Assembly (NCBI GenBank): GCA_963753545.1
Contig: CAVWCQ010000011.1
Location: forward strand, 62,001 to 126,000
From: CAVWCQ01 sp963753545
GTDB lineage: Bacteria; Chloroflexota; Anaerolineae; Aggregatilineales; Aggregatilineaceae
Direction of reading: 5' to 3'
DNA length: 64,000 bases
Below are positions 17,322-26,916 of this stretch, in pieces (positions within the stretch are counted from its first letter, which is position 1; every line of letters begins with the position of its first letter). The translations under genes and the position numbers were made by a program. A model generated the notes under the pieces. It was given only the letters and a program-made list of their open reading frames with translations. It made no database searches and was not told where the DNA came from.

Positions 17322-18633
17322 GGTATTCGGCCAGATCGTGAATCTCGTCTTCAGTTAAGCCAAGACCGAACAACTGATTGTAGTGTCCAATCACGTCTTC
17401 CAGCGTGGCGAAGCGTCCATCGTGATAAAAACCGCCATCCATGTAAGTCCACAGCCCGGCCAGCGGTGCGGTACGATAACCTTGCGCGGGTGATCGCATC
17501 GCCTGAAAATCGTCTACCCCGATTTCATCCGCTGTGTGCAGCCCATAACCCGGTTCGCTGAAGAGCGGCGGAACATGGCAGGTTGAACACTGCGCCTTTC
17601 CATTGAAGAGTTCTTCGCCGCGAGCCGCCGCGTCGGGATCAAAACTGCCGTCGGGAGCAGGAGGTGCAGCCAGCGACAACTGGTAGTAGAGCAGCCCAGC
17701 CAGCTTAGGAGTCACCCGATCAGGCGAATGAGTGATATGGCCAAATCCGGCATTGGCGGCAAGAGGGAACTGCTCAGCATTATCGAGACGCGGATCGTAG
17801 AACGTTCCCTGGCCATGCATGAGCACATTCGCTACATATGCATTCCAGTAAGTCACTGATCCCCAGCCTGTCCATGTGTGCAAGTTGACGCCGGCAAGGC
17901 CAAACGCCGGGGGCAGCAGAGTCGCGGCGGGGGTGCCATCCGGGCGGGTTGCCTTGCCATCCAGGACCAGTTCAGCGTCAAACTTGCCTGGGCCCCAACT
18001 GTTGAGCACCTGGCGTACCGTAGCGTCATCGACGCCTAACAGATCAGTAAAGGGTGTCAAATCGGGGGCCAGCGCAATGATCGCGCCGACATTCAAATCG
18101 CGGTTAGCCCATCCATCCAGGCGCTTACCGATGCCTGGAGCGAAAGAGTCATCCACGGTGGAATGGCAAAGCGCGCATTGAATACCAATCGACTGAAGAT
18201 TTCCAGCATCGTCGAAAAAACCAGTTACACCCACAACGGCATTCAGTTGGAGCAGAGCCAGCGTTGTTGCTGGATCATCCAGATTCACCTCGCCTGCCTT
18301 GATCTGATTGACCAGATCTTCGGGCAGGGCCTCGGCATCTACCTTCAACCCAACGGAGAGTGCTGTATTAGGGCTAACGCCTGGACCGACACCCCCCAGT
18401 TGTTCGCCCGCGATGGCCTGATGAAGCTTAAGCGTGTCACCCCAATAGGCTTCATCGCCAAAAGTATCAAAGCGGAATGTCTGGAGGCCTTCTTCAAGAA
18501 GTTGCTGGCTGTGATCATCGGACTGCGCCGATACCTCTGAAAAAGCTAACCATGCAGCCAGTAGAATCAGCAGCACACCTACAAAACCGATAATAAGCCC
18601 AAATCCTAATTTACGAGGTCGCATTTCGTCCAT
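17308..18633 (-). CDS. Membrane-anchored di-haem c-type cytochrome (peroxidase-like)
   Basis: The 441-residue protein has an N-terminal membrane anchor or signal (LGFGLIIGFVGVLLILLAAWLAF) and two haem-binding CxxCH motifs, CALCH (about residue 155) and CSTCH (about 355). The C-terminal part with YRTAPLAGLWTYMDGGFYHDGRF and a VIGHYNQLF stretch resembles the MauG/cytochrome c peroxidase family. It probably acts outside the membrane in electron transfer or peroxide reduction. Substrate is unknown. No haem-lyase or maturation genes lie nearby. Confidence 0.85.
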   Translation of the reverse strand: MDEMRPRKLGFGLIIGFVGVLLILLAAWLAFSEVSAQSDDHSQQLLEEGLQTFRFDTFGDEAYWGDTLKLHQAIAGEQLGGVGPGVSPNTALSVGLKVDAEALPEDLVNQIKAGEVNLDDPATTLALLQLNAVVGVTGFFDDAGNLQSIGIQCALCHSTVDDSFAPGIGKRLDGWANRDLNVGAIIALAPDLTPFTDLLGVDDATVRQVLNSWGPGKFDAELVLDGKATRPDGTPAATLLPPAFGLAGVNLHTWTGWGSVTYWNAYVANVLMHGQGTFYDPRLDNAEQFPLAANAGFGHITHSPDRVTPKLAGLLYYQLSLAAPPAPDGSFDPDAAARGEELFNGKAQCSTCHVPPLFSEPGYGLHTADEIGVDDFQAMRSPAQGYRTAPLAGLWTYMDGGFYHDGRFATLEDVIGHYNQLFGLGLTEDEIHDLAEYLKSI

Positions 18634-18975
18634 CTCCTATCCTAGGAACGATCTTGCTGGTGAGCAGCAGGTGCCTAGCCAGGAACGATCCCTACGAGAT
18701 ATCAATAGCGCCTAGCGTCGAATAAAGGGAAAATTCATCTGGGAAATTAATAAATAGCCTTTCCGTATTATGACTAATATAAATATAAAGATATGGGGTT
18801 TGTTTGCCCAGAATGGCGAGTTCCCAATATTGAGTGAAGCCAGATTTGGTTCACTGGACTTGCAGGCAAATCCGCACTACACTTAACATCATCAATGTAA
18901 TAGAAACATTCTCGTAACCAAAACGAAATGGCTTTATCCATGCGCATCTGATCAATAGAAAATGGAGAAGCAGGT
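18634..18975. other. AT-rich spacer without recognised gene
   Basis: The region separates two divergent genes. A 9-nt direct repeat GGAACGATC occurs twice near 18645 and 18681. I see no RNA gene or conserved protein. Confidence 0.4.
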
Positions 18976-20241
18976 ATGACGGTATGGCCCCTGCCCCGTG
19001 TGACCTTCCGGGAACTCAGTACAATTGACGAAAGACGTCCTGTAGCGCTGCTCACCAACGACGATGTATGGGCTGTGTTGGGCAGCCAGATTATCCTCCC
19101 GATTCTGATTCAGGCGGAACCAAGCCGCTACAGCCGGGAACTATTCGAATATCTGGCAGACCATCTGCCGACCCAGGTTCAGGCGGTCTATGCCGTAGGC
19201 TACGGCGCGCCGATCCACGCGGGCAAGGTGATCGCCGCCCGCAACCATAAGCCGCTGGTGATCATCCCCACCGTGCTGGACAGCGATATGCTCTTTACCC
19301 CGACTGCCTTTGTCGAGGAGTTGGACGAGAACGGAAACTGGCTGACGGTTGAAGAAACGGGTCCCGCCGATGAAATCATTATCGACTGGTCGTTGATTCA
19401 GACCGGGCCAGACCATCTGCGCGGCGCGGGGATCGTGGATGTGCTGTCGGTCGTGACGGGTCTGCTCGACTGGCGCTACGCGGCGCAAAAGGGCAAGAAT
19501 CCGCCAGAACAGCGCTTTGCGCCCTGGGCAGCGACGATCACTGCCGGGCTGGCATCCCAGGCAATCAAGAGCGCAACAGCCATCGGACAGGGCAGTCCCG
19601 ACGCCCTGCATATTCTGCTGGACCTGATGATGCTCGGCGTGCAGCTTTCCAACCAGTTTGGGCACGCCCGCGCCCGCGCTGGCAGCGAGCACTATCTGGC
19701 GCAGATCGTCTTTGGGCAGACCGGGCTAAGCGGGTCGTACAGCGAGATTGTCGCCCCGATGATCCTGTTTGTCTCGGCGCTGCATGGGCAGGACCCAACA
19801 GCACTACGGGAAGCGCTGGAGCACGCGGGCGTCCGGCTCGATCAGGTCAAGGGAACCGACGTGCAGGTGGCGCTGTCCAATCTGGCTGCCGCGCTGGAAG
19901 GGTACGGCTTCCCGTACAGCATGCTTAACGACCTGGATCCAGCTTCGGAACTGGTGACGCAGGCGCTTCAAACGGCTGATCTGAGTGTGAAGGAAGATAC
20001 GTGGCAGGTTCCAGCGATCATCACCGAAGAGGTTACGGAGGAACAGCCTGCACCCGCTGAAGAAGCGCTGCCCGCGGGTGAGGTCTCACCCGTGGCGGAA
20101 GTTCCAGCGGCTGATGACGCTCAACCGAGCGACACGGTTCAACCAGCAGATACGCAGCCCGCCGATGCGCAGCCGCCCGCCGAGGCTGCCATCGAGGAAC
20201 AACCCGCCGACAATCCACCCGTCGAGGCTTCGAACGGGTAG
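18976..20241 (+). CDS. Glycerol-1-phosphate-dehydrogenase-like protein, active site degenerate
   Basis: Of 421 residues, the first 330 match the Fe-ADH_2 / glycerol-1-phosphate dehydrogenase (EgsA/AraM) fold: VIIPT after a nucleotide-binding-like loop, GAGIVDVLSVVTGLLDW and ARAGSEHYLA (family pattern SRPASGSEH). The GGGxxxDxxK dinucleotide motif is altered to GYGAPIHAGK, and the PTAASHDG stretch to PTVLDSDM, so catalysis is doubtful. The last 85 residues are an acidic, Pro/Ala/Gln-rich tail (repeated EEQP, DAQP, PAEE), probably disordered. GGAGAAGCAGGT precedes the ATG. Confidence 0.7.
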   Translation: MTVWPLPRVTFRELSTIDERRPVALLTNDDVWAVLGSQIILPILIQAEPSRYSRELFEYLADHLPTQVQAVYAVGYGAPIHAGKVIAARNHKPLVIIPTVLDSDMLFTPTAFVEELDENGNWLTVEETGPADEIIIDWSLIQTGPDHLRGAGIVDVLSVVTGLLDWRYAAQKGKNPPEQRFAPWAATITAGLASQAIKSATAIGQGSPDALHILLDLMMLGVQLSNQFGHARARAGSEHYLAQIVFGQTGLSGSYSEIVAPMILFVSALHGQDPTALREALEHAGVRLDQVKGTDVQVALSNLAAALEGYGFPYSMLNDLDPASELVTQALQTADLSVKEDTWQVPAIITEEVTEEQPAPAEEALPAGEVSPVAEVPAADDAQPSDTVQPADTQPADAQPPAEAAIEEQPADNPPVEASNG

Positions 20242-20258
20242 CGACCACCAAAGATAAA

Positions 20259-20292
20259 AAAACCGGGCCAATACAGGCCCGGTTTTATTTTG
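20259..20292. terminator. Bidirectional intrinsic terminator
   Basis: AAAACCGGGCC (20259-20269) pairs with GGCCCGGTTTT (20276-20286), followed by ATTTTG. It lies between convergent genes. Confidence 0.85.
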
Positions 20293-20301
20293 TCTCAGCG
20301 C

Positions 20302-21501
20302 TTACTTCTTATTTTCCAGTTCGATGATCTCAACATATTCATCCGAATCACCCTTCTGCCAGTAGATGCGCGGAATGATCGAGTGCGGGATGATGCGATC
20401 CTTGTATTGAACGACGCGCTTAATTACGCTTTCGACGAGTGTATCGGACAGCAGGTGCGGCTTCAGGCCCAGATCGAACAATTCTTTGTGGTCGGGATTG
20501 TAATAATGCTCTTCCATCTCCACGCGCGGGTTGCGATAGTGGGCGATCTTAACGTCCATACCAAGCTGCGCGGCGGCTTTCTGCACGTGCAGCGCCAGTT
20601 CCATCACCGAAAAATGTTCGACCCACTGGTTAAAAACGCGCATCCTGCCGGGCGCGGGCGGGTTGAGCGTGGTCAGTTCGACGCATTGCAGTGTGTCGAG
20701 AATATTCAGATAGCCCCGTGTCTGCTGGCCCTTACCAAAAAGCGTGAGCGGAATGCCCGCTACCGCCTGCACACAGAAACGGTTGAGCGCCGTGCCAAAC
20801 GACTCGTCATAGTCGAAGCGAGTGAGGAGGCGATCATCCAGGTTGGATTCTTCCGTCTCGATGCCATAAACAACGCCCTGGTTGAGATCAGTGGCGCGCA
20901 AGCCCCACACCTTGCAGGCAAACATAATATTATTGCTGTCGTGGACCTTGGTCAGGTGATAAAACGATCCAGGCTGGCGCGGAAAAGGGAGGGTATCTTT
21001 GCGGCCCCGGTATTCGATCTCGAAATAACCTTCGGGGATATCGACGTTTGGCGTGCCATATTCGCCCATCGTGCCCAGCTTGACAAGATGCGCGTCGGGG
21101 GCAAATTCGTGCATGGCCCACAGCACATTGAGCGTGCCGTTGACATTATTTTCGTGAACATGCACCGCGTGGTGCACGTCGATCATCGAGTAGGGCGCGC
21201 TGGGGATTTCGCCGTAATGGATGATGGTATCGGGCTGAAAGTCGCGGATCACCTTACTGATAAAATACCAGTCCTGAATATCCCCGACAAACGACTTAAT
21301 GGTACAGCCGGAGACTTCACGCCATGTTTCGACGCGGGTTTGCAGCGACTGGATCGGCGTCAGACTGTCCGTACTGCGTTCCAGGTGCATCATCCGGCGC
21401 AGGAAATTATCGGCTACTGCCACCGTATGACCGCGCTTACTGAAATACATGGCCGTTGACCAGCCGAGATACCCATCACCACCAAGGACAAGAATCCGCA
21501 T
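20302..21501 (-). CDS. sqdB: UDP-sulfoquinovose synthase (SQD1/SqdB)
   Basis: The 399-residue NAD-dependent epimerase/dehydratase-fold protein has an N-terminal GGDGYLGW dinucleotide motif. Diagnostic SQD1/SqdB features are TMGEYGTPNVDIPEG, the YHLTKVHDS catalytic Tyr-Lys pair, and LNQGVVYG. The enzyme makes UDP-sulfoquinovose from UDP-glucose and sulfite, the head-group donor for the sulfolipid SQDG. The glycosyltransferase (SqdX/SqdD) is not in this window. Presence suggests sulfolipid, or a sulfoquinovose-containing glycan, in the envelope. Confidence 0.93.
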   Translation of the reverse strand: MRILVLGGDGYLGWSTAMYFSKRGHTVAVADNFLRRMMHLERSTDSLTPIQSLQTRVETWREVSGCTIKSFVGDIQDWYFISKVIRDFQPDTIIHYGEIPSAPYSMIDVHHAVHVHENNVNGTLNVLWAMHEFAPDAHLVKLGTMGEYGTPNVDIPEGYFEIEYRGRKDTLPFPRQPGSFYHLTKVHDSNNIMFACKVWGLRATDLNQGVVYGIETEESNLDDRLLTRFDYDESFGTALNRFCVQAVAGIPLTLFGKGQQTRGYLNILDTLQCVELTTLNPPAPGRMRVFNQWVEHFSVMELALHVQKAAAQLGMDVKIAHYRNPRVEMEEHYYNPDHKELFDLGLKPHLLSDTLVESVIKRVVQYKDRIIPHSIIPRIYWQKGDSDEYVEIIELENKK

Positions 21502-21530
21502 AGTCCTGACTCCTAATAAGTGAGTAAAGT

Positions 21531-22238
21531 TCAGCGCATTTCAATGACGCGAGGCGTAACACCATCCTCCAGGTCTTTCACGCCGATCACCACGTCGCCG
21601 TCTGCGACCTCATATTCCGCTTCCAATGTTTCAGCAAGATCGAGGTTCACGGATGAATTGCCGTGCTCTGGAATGATGATCGTGGGCTGGAGCTGGTTGA
21701 TCACCTCTATGGCTTCATCGAGCGACAGCTTATCTGGCACATCGTCGCCAAAGACCTGGATGAACAGCACATCGACATCCCCGATCTGGTCAAGCATCTC
21801 GTCGCTGGGAATCTGCCCCTGCGAGGCAAATTCGGCCACCCGCATACCGCCGAAATCGAAGACAAAAATGGTATTTGTCACGCGCCAATCGCCCTGGTTA
21901 TGCTGCCCAGCAACGCCGACAATACTGATGCCGCCTACTTCGTATTCACCGGGTTTCGCCAGCAGGGTGTAATCCGTCCCTCGCAGATGGCTCAGATCGG
22001 AATGATCGCTGTGGTCGTGGCTAACCGTGACAATATCCGGCGCGATGTTTTCCGTCATGCCATAGGGATCCGTGATAATCGTCACGCCATCGCTGGTTAC
22101 GATCTTAAAGCAGTTGTTAGCCTCTAGATCATGGGAAATGGTGATCTGAAAATCTTCATCGGCGCGGCGCTGCGCATACGAATTGGCGGCAATGAGCAGC
22201 AGCGGAAACAACATGATGACGGTAAAAAAGCGTTTCAT
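21531..22238 (-). CDS. Exported MBL-fold hydrolase (UlaG/YycJ-like)
   Basis: The 235-residue protein has an N-terminal signal peptide (MKRFFTVIMLFPLLLIAANSYAQ) and a metallo-beta-lactamase core: SHDHSDHSD metal-binding motif, VGVAGQHNQGDW and a late IIPEHG. It resembles the ZnuA/UlaG-like L-ascorbate-6-P lactonase branch, whose exported members have no known substrate. It lies 29 bp upstream of sqdB on the same strand, so the two may be co-transcribed. Confidence 0.85.
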   Translation of the reverse strand: MKRFFTVIMLFPLLLIAANSYAQRRADEDFQITISHDLEANNCFKIVTSDGVTIITDPYGMTENIAPDIVTVSHDHSDHSDLSHLRGTDYTLLAKPGEYEVGGISIVGVAGQHNQGDWRVTNTIFVFDFGGMRVAEFASQGQIPSDEMLDQIGDVDVLFIQVFGDDVPDKLSLDEAIEVINQLQPTIIIPEHGNSSVNLDLAETLEAEYEVADGDVVIGVKDLEDGVTPRVIEMR

Positions 22239-22410
22239 GAATTGTGACTCCTGGTTTCCAGCCGAAATGAACGGTTATCGAGGGGGCTGGAAGGGACCGG
22301 GGGACGATTATAGCGCGTTCAAAGGAACTGGCGAGTTCCTGGCTTGCAGTTGTGCAGAACCCAAGTTCGTCATAAGATCATTATCGACCTTATCATCTAG
22401 GAGGCAGAGG

Positions 22411-23187
22411 ATGAGCACATCGAACGAACGAGATAAGTTGCTCCAGGCCAAAGAACTGGTCAGCCAGAAACGCTATGACGAGGCACGCGCTATCCTGGTG
22501 ACGATAGCTGATAATCCAACCGCTCAAAAGTGGCTGAGCCAGCTTGCCAGCGTTCCCGGTGGAACACCACCACCCACACCATCGCAGGCGCAGTCGCCCT
22601 ATCCGCCGCAAATGGGGACAACCCCGCCTGCAGGTGCTGATCTGCGCCAGCAAATGATCGGCCAGGACAAACCCAAACGCCAGATGCCTAATATTCAGGC
22701 CGATCAGATGCAGCGTCAGGCGCAGGAAGCATTAGCCCGCTTTGACATCAGCCTGAACAGCGCCGTGCTGGTACTGATCCTTGCGGCAGTATCCGGCATT
22801 CTGGCCGCCCTCGTCGATAACATCCTTGGTTTGCCCTGGGGAATTCTTAACTTGACCTTTGGCTGGTTTGTCGCCGTCCTGAGCGGCATGACCTACCCCA
22901 TGATCAAGGGCAAAGCGGACCTGGGCGGGCTGATGGTCGCTGCCGCTGCCGGGCTTGTAACCATGTTCTTCTGGTTCATCCTGGCGGAAATTATGATCAG
23001 CGACAAATATTCCTACACGGATATCAATTCCCGGCTGGTTTATCGCGGGTGGTTCAACGAATACATGAATCCGTTTAAAGCCATTCTAGCTGGTATCGTA
23101 CTTGGCATGATTGGCTTTGGCTGGTATGCGCTGATCCCCTTCCTGCGATCCAAACTCCAGCCACTTCTCCCCGACCTGGAAAAATAG
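22411..23187 (+). CDS. Membrane protein with TPR-like N-terminus
   Basis: ATG 22411 is chosen because AGGAGGCAGAGG precedes it. The protein is 258 residues. An N-terminal helix-turn-helix pair (KLLQAKELVSQKRYDEARAIL) looks like one TPR motif, followed by a Pro/Gln-rich linker (about 50-100) and then four hydrophobic segments (about 115-250). Similar proteins are common in Chloroflexota, but the function is unknown. A terminator follows at 23199. Confidence 0.75.
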   Translation: MSTSNERDKLLQAKELVSQKRYDEARAILVTIADNPTAQKWLSQLASVPGGTPPPTPSQAQSPYPPQMGTTPPAGADLRQQMIGQDKPKRQMPNIQADQMQRQAQEALARFDISLNSAVLVLILAAVSGILAALVDNILGLPWGILNLTFGWFVAVLSGMTYPMIKGKADLGGLMVAAAAGLVTMFFWFILAEIMISDKYSYTDINSRLVYRGWFNEYMNPFKAILAGIVLGMIGFGWYALIPFLRSKLQPLLPDLEK

Positions 23188-23198
23188 CGAATTCCGTC

Positions 23199-23234
23199 AG
23201 GGGCGCGCTTGATAAAGGCACGCCCCTTTTTCTT
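23199..23234 (+). terminator. Intrinsic terminator
   Basis: AGGGGCG (23199-23205) pairs with CGCCCCT (23221-23227), followed by TTTTCTT. Confidence 0.75.
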
Positions 23235-23252
23235 AGTGATCAGGAGGCCCTT

Positions 23253-24090
23253 GTGTCCGATTTTCCACGTACTCTGGTCGGAGGAGTCAGTTTGCCCCGG
23301 CTCATCATTGGCACAAACTGGATGCTCGGCTATTCGCACACCAGCCCAGCTAAAGACAAATTCATCAAGGAATACCAGACCCCGGATCGTCTGCTGGCGA
23401 TCCTCAAGGTGTTTGTCGAGCGGGGCATCAACGCGATCATGGCTCCCCTATCCGACACGCTGGAAGCGGTGATATCCGAGGCGGAGCAGGCGACGGGCGT
23501 CGAGATCATTCGCATCCTGACACCGAGTTTTGCTATCGCGACGGGGGGAGCGCCCGATGAACAGCCGGAGGTCGTCCTGGACCGGGCCAAAGGACTCAAG
23601 GCAACGTTTCTGCATGCCGCACCAGTGTGTGACCGACGCACTGATTGATCGCCGGACGAGCGTGATCCGCGATCTGGACATCTACACGAAGCTGATTCGC
23701 GAACGGGGTATGATTCCCGGCCTATCAACGCATATGCCGGAAGCGGTTGTTTATGCGGACGGTCAGGGCGCGGATGTGGAAACGTACATCCAGATTTACA
23801 ATGCCGCCGGATTCCTGATGCAGGTCGAGGCGGATTGGGTGATGAGCATCATTCACCGCGCCAAAAAGCCCGTTTTGACGATCAAACCGCTGGCGGCGGG
23901 GCGTTTGCTGCCTGTCGTGGGATTGTCGTTCGTGTGGAGTACGCTGCGCCCAATTGATCTGGTGACGATTGGCACGACCACGCCCGACGAAGCGCGGGAA
24001 GTGATCGATCTGTCGCTGGATTTGCTGTGTGGCAGAGTGCCTACGGCTGAGTTGCAGAAAACGCGCAGCAAGGCATCACTGACGTATTAA
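23253..24090 (+). CDS. Conserved hypothetical TIM-barrel-like protein, frameshifted
   Basis: It starts at GTG 23253 after CAGGAGG. Frame 1 codes about 120 residues to near 23612 (LKATF), then the homologous frame resumes with MPHQCVTDALIDRR and continues to TAA at 24090, giving about 279 residues. The layout (IIGTNWMLGY, IPGLSTHMPEAV, KPLAAGRL, VTIGTTTPDEA) is like an aldo/keto-reductase or oxidoreductase-type barrel used by uncharacterised families. The function is unknown. A single-base indel near 23612-23622 splits it. Confidence 0.7.
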
Positions 24091-24100
24091 AAATCCTCCG

Positions 24101-24129
24101 TTGACAGGCGGAGGCAGGCCCGCTATACT
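24101..24129 (+). promoter_or_regulatory. Consensus sigma70 promoter of a small leader unit
   Basis: TTGACA (24101-24106), exactly 17 nt, then TATACT (24124-24129). It is one of the best promoters in the window. Transcription would start near 24136. Confidence 0.85.
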
Positions 24130-24182
24130 TTGCACGGTTTTATATTCTCGTCCATATGACTATCGCAGAAAGGAGGCGTCCC

Positions 24183-24272
24183 GTGTTGCGTGCCAGCTCC
24201 ATACCTTTAGACGAACGACACTCACTGCATGCACTGGGTATACCGGGCAACGCCTCTACCAACGCAGGCTAG
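24183..24272 (+). CDS. 29-codon leader ORF with ideal Shine-Dalgarno
   Basis: GTG start at 24183, six bases after AAGGAGG. The peptide reads MLRASSIPLDERHSLHALGI and ends at TAG 24272. It lies wholly inside the small terminated transcript, so it could be a regulatory leader peptide whose translation alters the downstream fold. No run of a single amino acid typical of classical attenuators is seen. Confidence 0.4.
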   Translation: MLRASSIPLDERHSLHALGIPGNASTNAG

Positions 24273-24299
24273 CGGCTGCACCCGACTGTAATTCCTCAT

Positions 24300-24338
24300 G
24301 CCGTGAGTGTTGGAAGTGACACATCACGGCTTTTTATT
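24300..24338 (+). terminator. Intrinsic terminator of the small leader unit
   Basis: GCCGTGAGTGT pairs with ACAC..TCACGGC, followed by TTTTTATTT. It ends 60 nt before mutS2. Confidence 0.8.
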
Positions 24339-24397
24339 TCTATCTGCGATCATTCACGAACAATAACCGTAACCAGGACGGCACAAAACAACCAACG

Positions 24398-26816
24398 ATG
24401 AACAACAAAGTAGTGCAGACGCTAGAACTATCCAAGATACTCGAACGGCTCAGCCGTTATTGCTCCTTTTCGGCCAGCGCGGAACTCGCGCTCAAACTGC
24501 AACCGACGTCATACCTGGACGAAGCCCAGGATCGACAGCATGAAACCAGCGAAGCGCGCAACCTGCTTGACACGCACGATCACATCACAGTGGGCGGCGC
24601 GCGTGACGTGCGCGGCGATGTGATGGCAGCAGCGCGCGGCATCGCGCTCGATCCGCAGATTTTGCTGGATATCCGCGCCACGCTGCGCCAGGGCACTACC
24701 CTGCGCCGGACCATTACCCGCCTGGGCAACCAGTACCCAGCGCTCGCATCCCTGGCAGAACGGGTGGAAGAATGCACAGCTCTGCAAAACGAGATCGCGC
24801 GCATACTGGACGATACCGGGCAGGTGCTCGATTCAGCCAGCGCCAAACTGGCGACCGTCCGCCGCGAAATGCGGATCGCCTTTGACCGCCTGCAAAGCAA
24901 GCTGAACAGCATCGTGCACAACGCCAACAACGCGCCCTATCTGCAGGAAGTGATCATCACCCAACGGCACGGGCGCTACGTGATCCCGCTGCGGGCGGAG
25001 TTTAAGGGGCGCATCCCCGGCGTCGTCCATGATCAGAGTTCAAGCGGGGCGACGCTCTTTATCGAACCGCTCTCAACCGTGGATTTAAACAATGCCTGGC
25101 GCGAACTTCAGTTGGAAGAAGAGGCGGAGGTCCGGCGGATTTTGCGCGAACTATGCGAGATGGTTGGCGCGGAGGCGAAATTCATCATTCGCACCGTCGA
25201 AACCCTGGCGGAACTGGACCTGATCTTCGCGAAAGCCAAATATGCCGACGCGATCCGGGCCAGCGCTACCGAACTGGTGGGCTTCCGTGACGCGCCGCAC
25301 CCGCACCCCGGTACCACCATCCATCTGCTGTCGGCGCGGCACCCGCTGCTGGACCCGCACAAGGTCGTGCCCATCGATGTGGAGATGGACGAGGACACCT
25401 ACTCGCTGGTCATCACCGGACCCAACACAGGCGGCAAAACGGTTGCCCTCAAGACCATCGGTCTGCTGGCGCTCATGGCGCAGTGCGGCCTCCATCTGCC
25501 CGTCACACCCGGATCGCGTCTGACTGTGTTCAAGGAAATCTACGCGGATATCGGGGATGAGCAGAGCATCGAACAATCGCTCTCGACGTTTTCGTCGCAT
25601 ATGCGCAATATCATCGATATCCTGGAAGAAGCCGACGAGCAGTCGCTGGTCATCCTGGACGAACTCGGCGCGGGCACGGATCCGGCGGAAGGTTCCGCTC
25701 TGGCCCGGTCGCTGATGGACGATCTGGTTGATCGCGGTGTGACGACACTGGTCACGACGCATCACCCGGAACTGAAAATCTACAGCCACGAGAAAAAAGG
25801 CGTGCGCAACGCCAGCGTGGAATTCGACCTGGAAACACTCGCGCCAACCTACCGCCTGATCGTCGGCCTGCCGGGACGCTCCAACGCGTTGGCGATTGCC
25901 GAACGGCTCGGCCTGCCGCACTCGATCATCGAAAGGGCGCGCGGACTGGTCACGGATGAAGACCTGCTGGCGGATGATCTGCTCGAAGAAATCTACAAGA
26001 CGCGCGACGATGTGCGCCGCAGCCGCCAGGAAGCGGATCGCATTCGCACCGAGGCGGAAGATCTGCGCGAAGAGTTACGCGCCCGCCTGGAAAATGTCGA
26101 GGAGGAACGGCGCGGCCTGATGGCAGACGCGCGTTCCGAGGCAGAACAGGAACTCGAAGCGCTGCGCAGCTGAGATTCGCCGCATCCGCAAAAAGCTGAT
26201 GGCAGCGGGACAGCCGCTCGAAGCGATCCGGCTGGTCGAAGAGGAAATAACCGACCTGGATAGCGAGGTCATGGCCACGCCGCAGCCTGTGACGACCCTG
26301 CCCGGCGAGGAAGCCAATCCGGCCTTCCGCGTGGGCGATCTGGTGTGGGTCAACTCGCTGAACGCTGAAGGCCAGATCACCGAACTCTCGACCACAGAAG
26401 CGGAGGTCAGCGTCGGACGGCTGCGCATGCGCGCCCGGCTGGACGAACTCGCGCCCCGGTCGCGCGGGGAGAGCAAGCGCGACAAAAAGAAGACCAACAA
26501 CCGCCGCAAGGTGGGAAACGGATCAGGCAGCGCGGCTGCTCCGGCCCCGATGCGATCCATGTCACCCGGCCTGGAACTGGACCTGCGCGGCGAAACCGTC
26601 GAGGACGCGCTGCCCCGCATGGAAAACTACCTGGACGCGGCGTATATGGCGGGTCTGCCCTTCGTGCGGATCATTCACGGCAAGGGGACGGGCGCGCTGC
26701 GCCAGGCGATCCGGGATGGGCTGCGCGGGCATCCGCTGGTCAAGAACTATGCGCGCGGTGAAGAAAAAGAAGGCGGCGACGGTGTGACCGTCGTCAATAT
26801 CGTCTCGTCGCACTAA
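24398..26816 (+). CDS. mutS2: Endonuclease MutS2, frameshifted
   Basis: Frame 1 (591 residues) carries the MutS core and ATPase: Walker A GPNTGGKT, Walker B LVILDELGAGTDP, and a coiled-coil arm. Near 26160 the frame is lost. The other frame continues as AAEIRRIRKKLMA through a linker to the C-terminal Smr nuclease domain (LDLRGETVEDAL, IIHGKGTGALR). Joined length is about 805 residues, normal for MutS2. The protein suppresses recombination and acts in ribosome-collision rescue in some bacteria. One inserted base explains the break. A terminator follows at 26822. Confidence 0.9.
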
Positions 26817-26821
26817 ACACG

Positions 26822-26862
26822 AAACCCGGTAGACCACAAATCCACCGGGTTTTAATTTTCCA
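26822..26862 (+). terminator. Intrinsic terminator after mutS2
   Basis: AAACCCGGT (26822-26830) pairs with ACCGGGTTT (26844-26852), followed by TAATTTT. Confidence 0.8.
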
Positions 26863-26916
26863 ACAAGCAGTGTTATGCTCTCCCTGCGTTTCGCTGCGGC
26901 GCGATTGGAGGGCTGT

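Larger units (their letters stand above)
24136..24338 (+). ncRNA. Candidate structured leader or small RNA upstream of mutS2
   Basis: A transcript of about 200 nt is bounded by the consensus promoter and an intrinsic terminator (GCCGTGA 24300-24306 with TCACGGC 24324-24330, then TTTTT). The Shine-Dalgarno region (GAGGCGT, 24173-24179) can pair with ACGCCTC (24250-24256), and GTGCCAGC near 24192 with GCTGCAC near 24276. It matches no family I know: no SRP, tmRNA or 6S hallmarks. It may attenuate mutS2 or act on its own. Confidence 0.55.

Noticed and set aside
20290..21459. A 389-codon plus-strand frame
   Set aside because: It lies antisense to sqdB, which has all its catalytic motifs.
24136..24338. 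6S, SRP or tmRNA identity for the mutS2 leader RNA
   Set aside because: It lacks the long closing helix of 6S, the SRP GGAA tetraloop region, and any tRNA-like ends.
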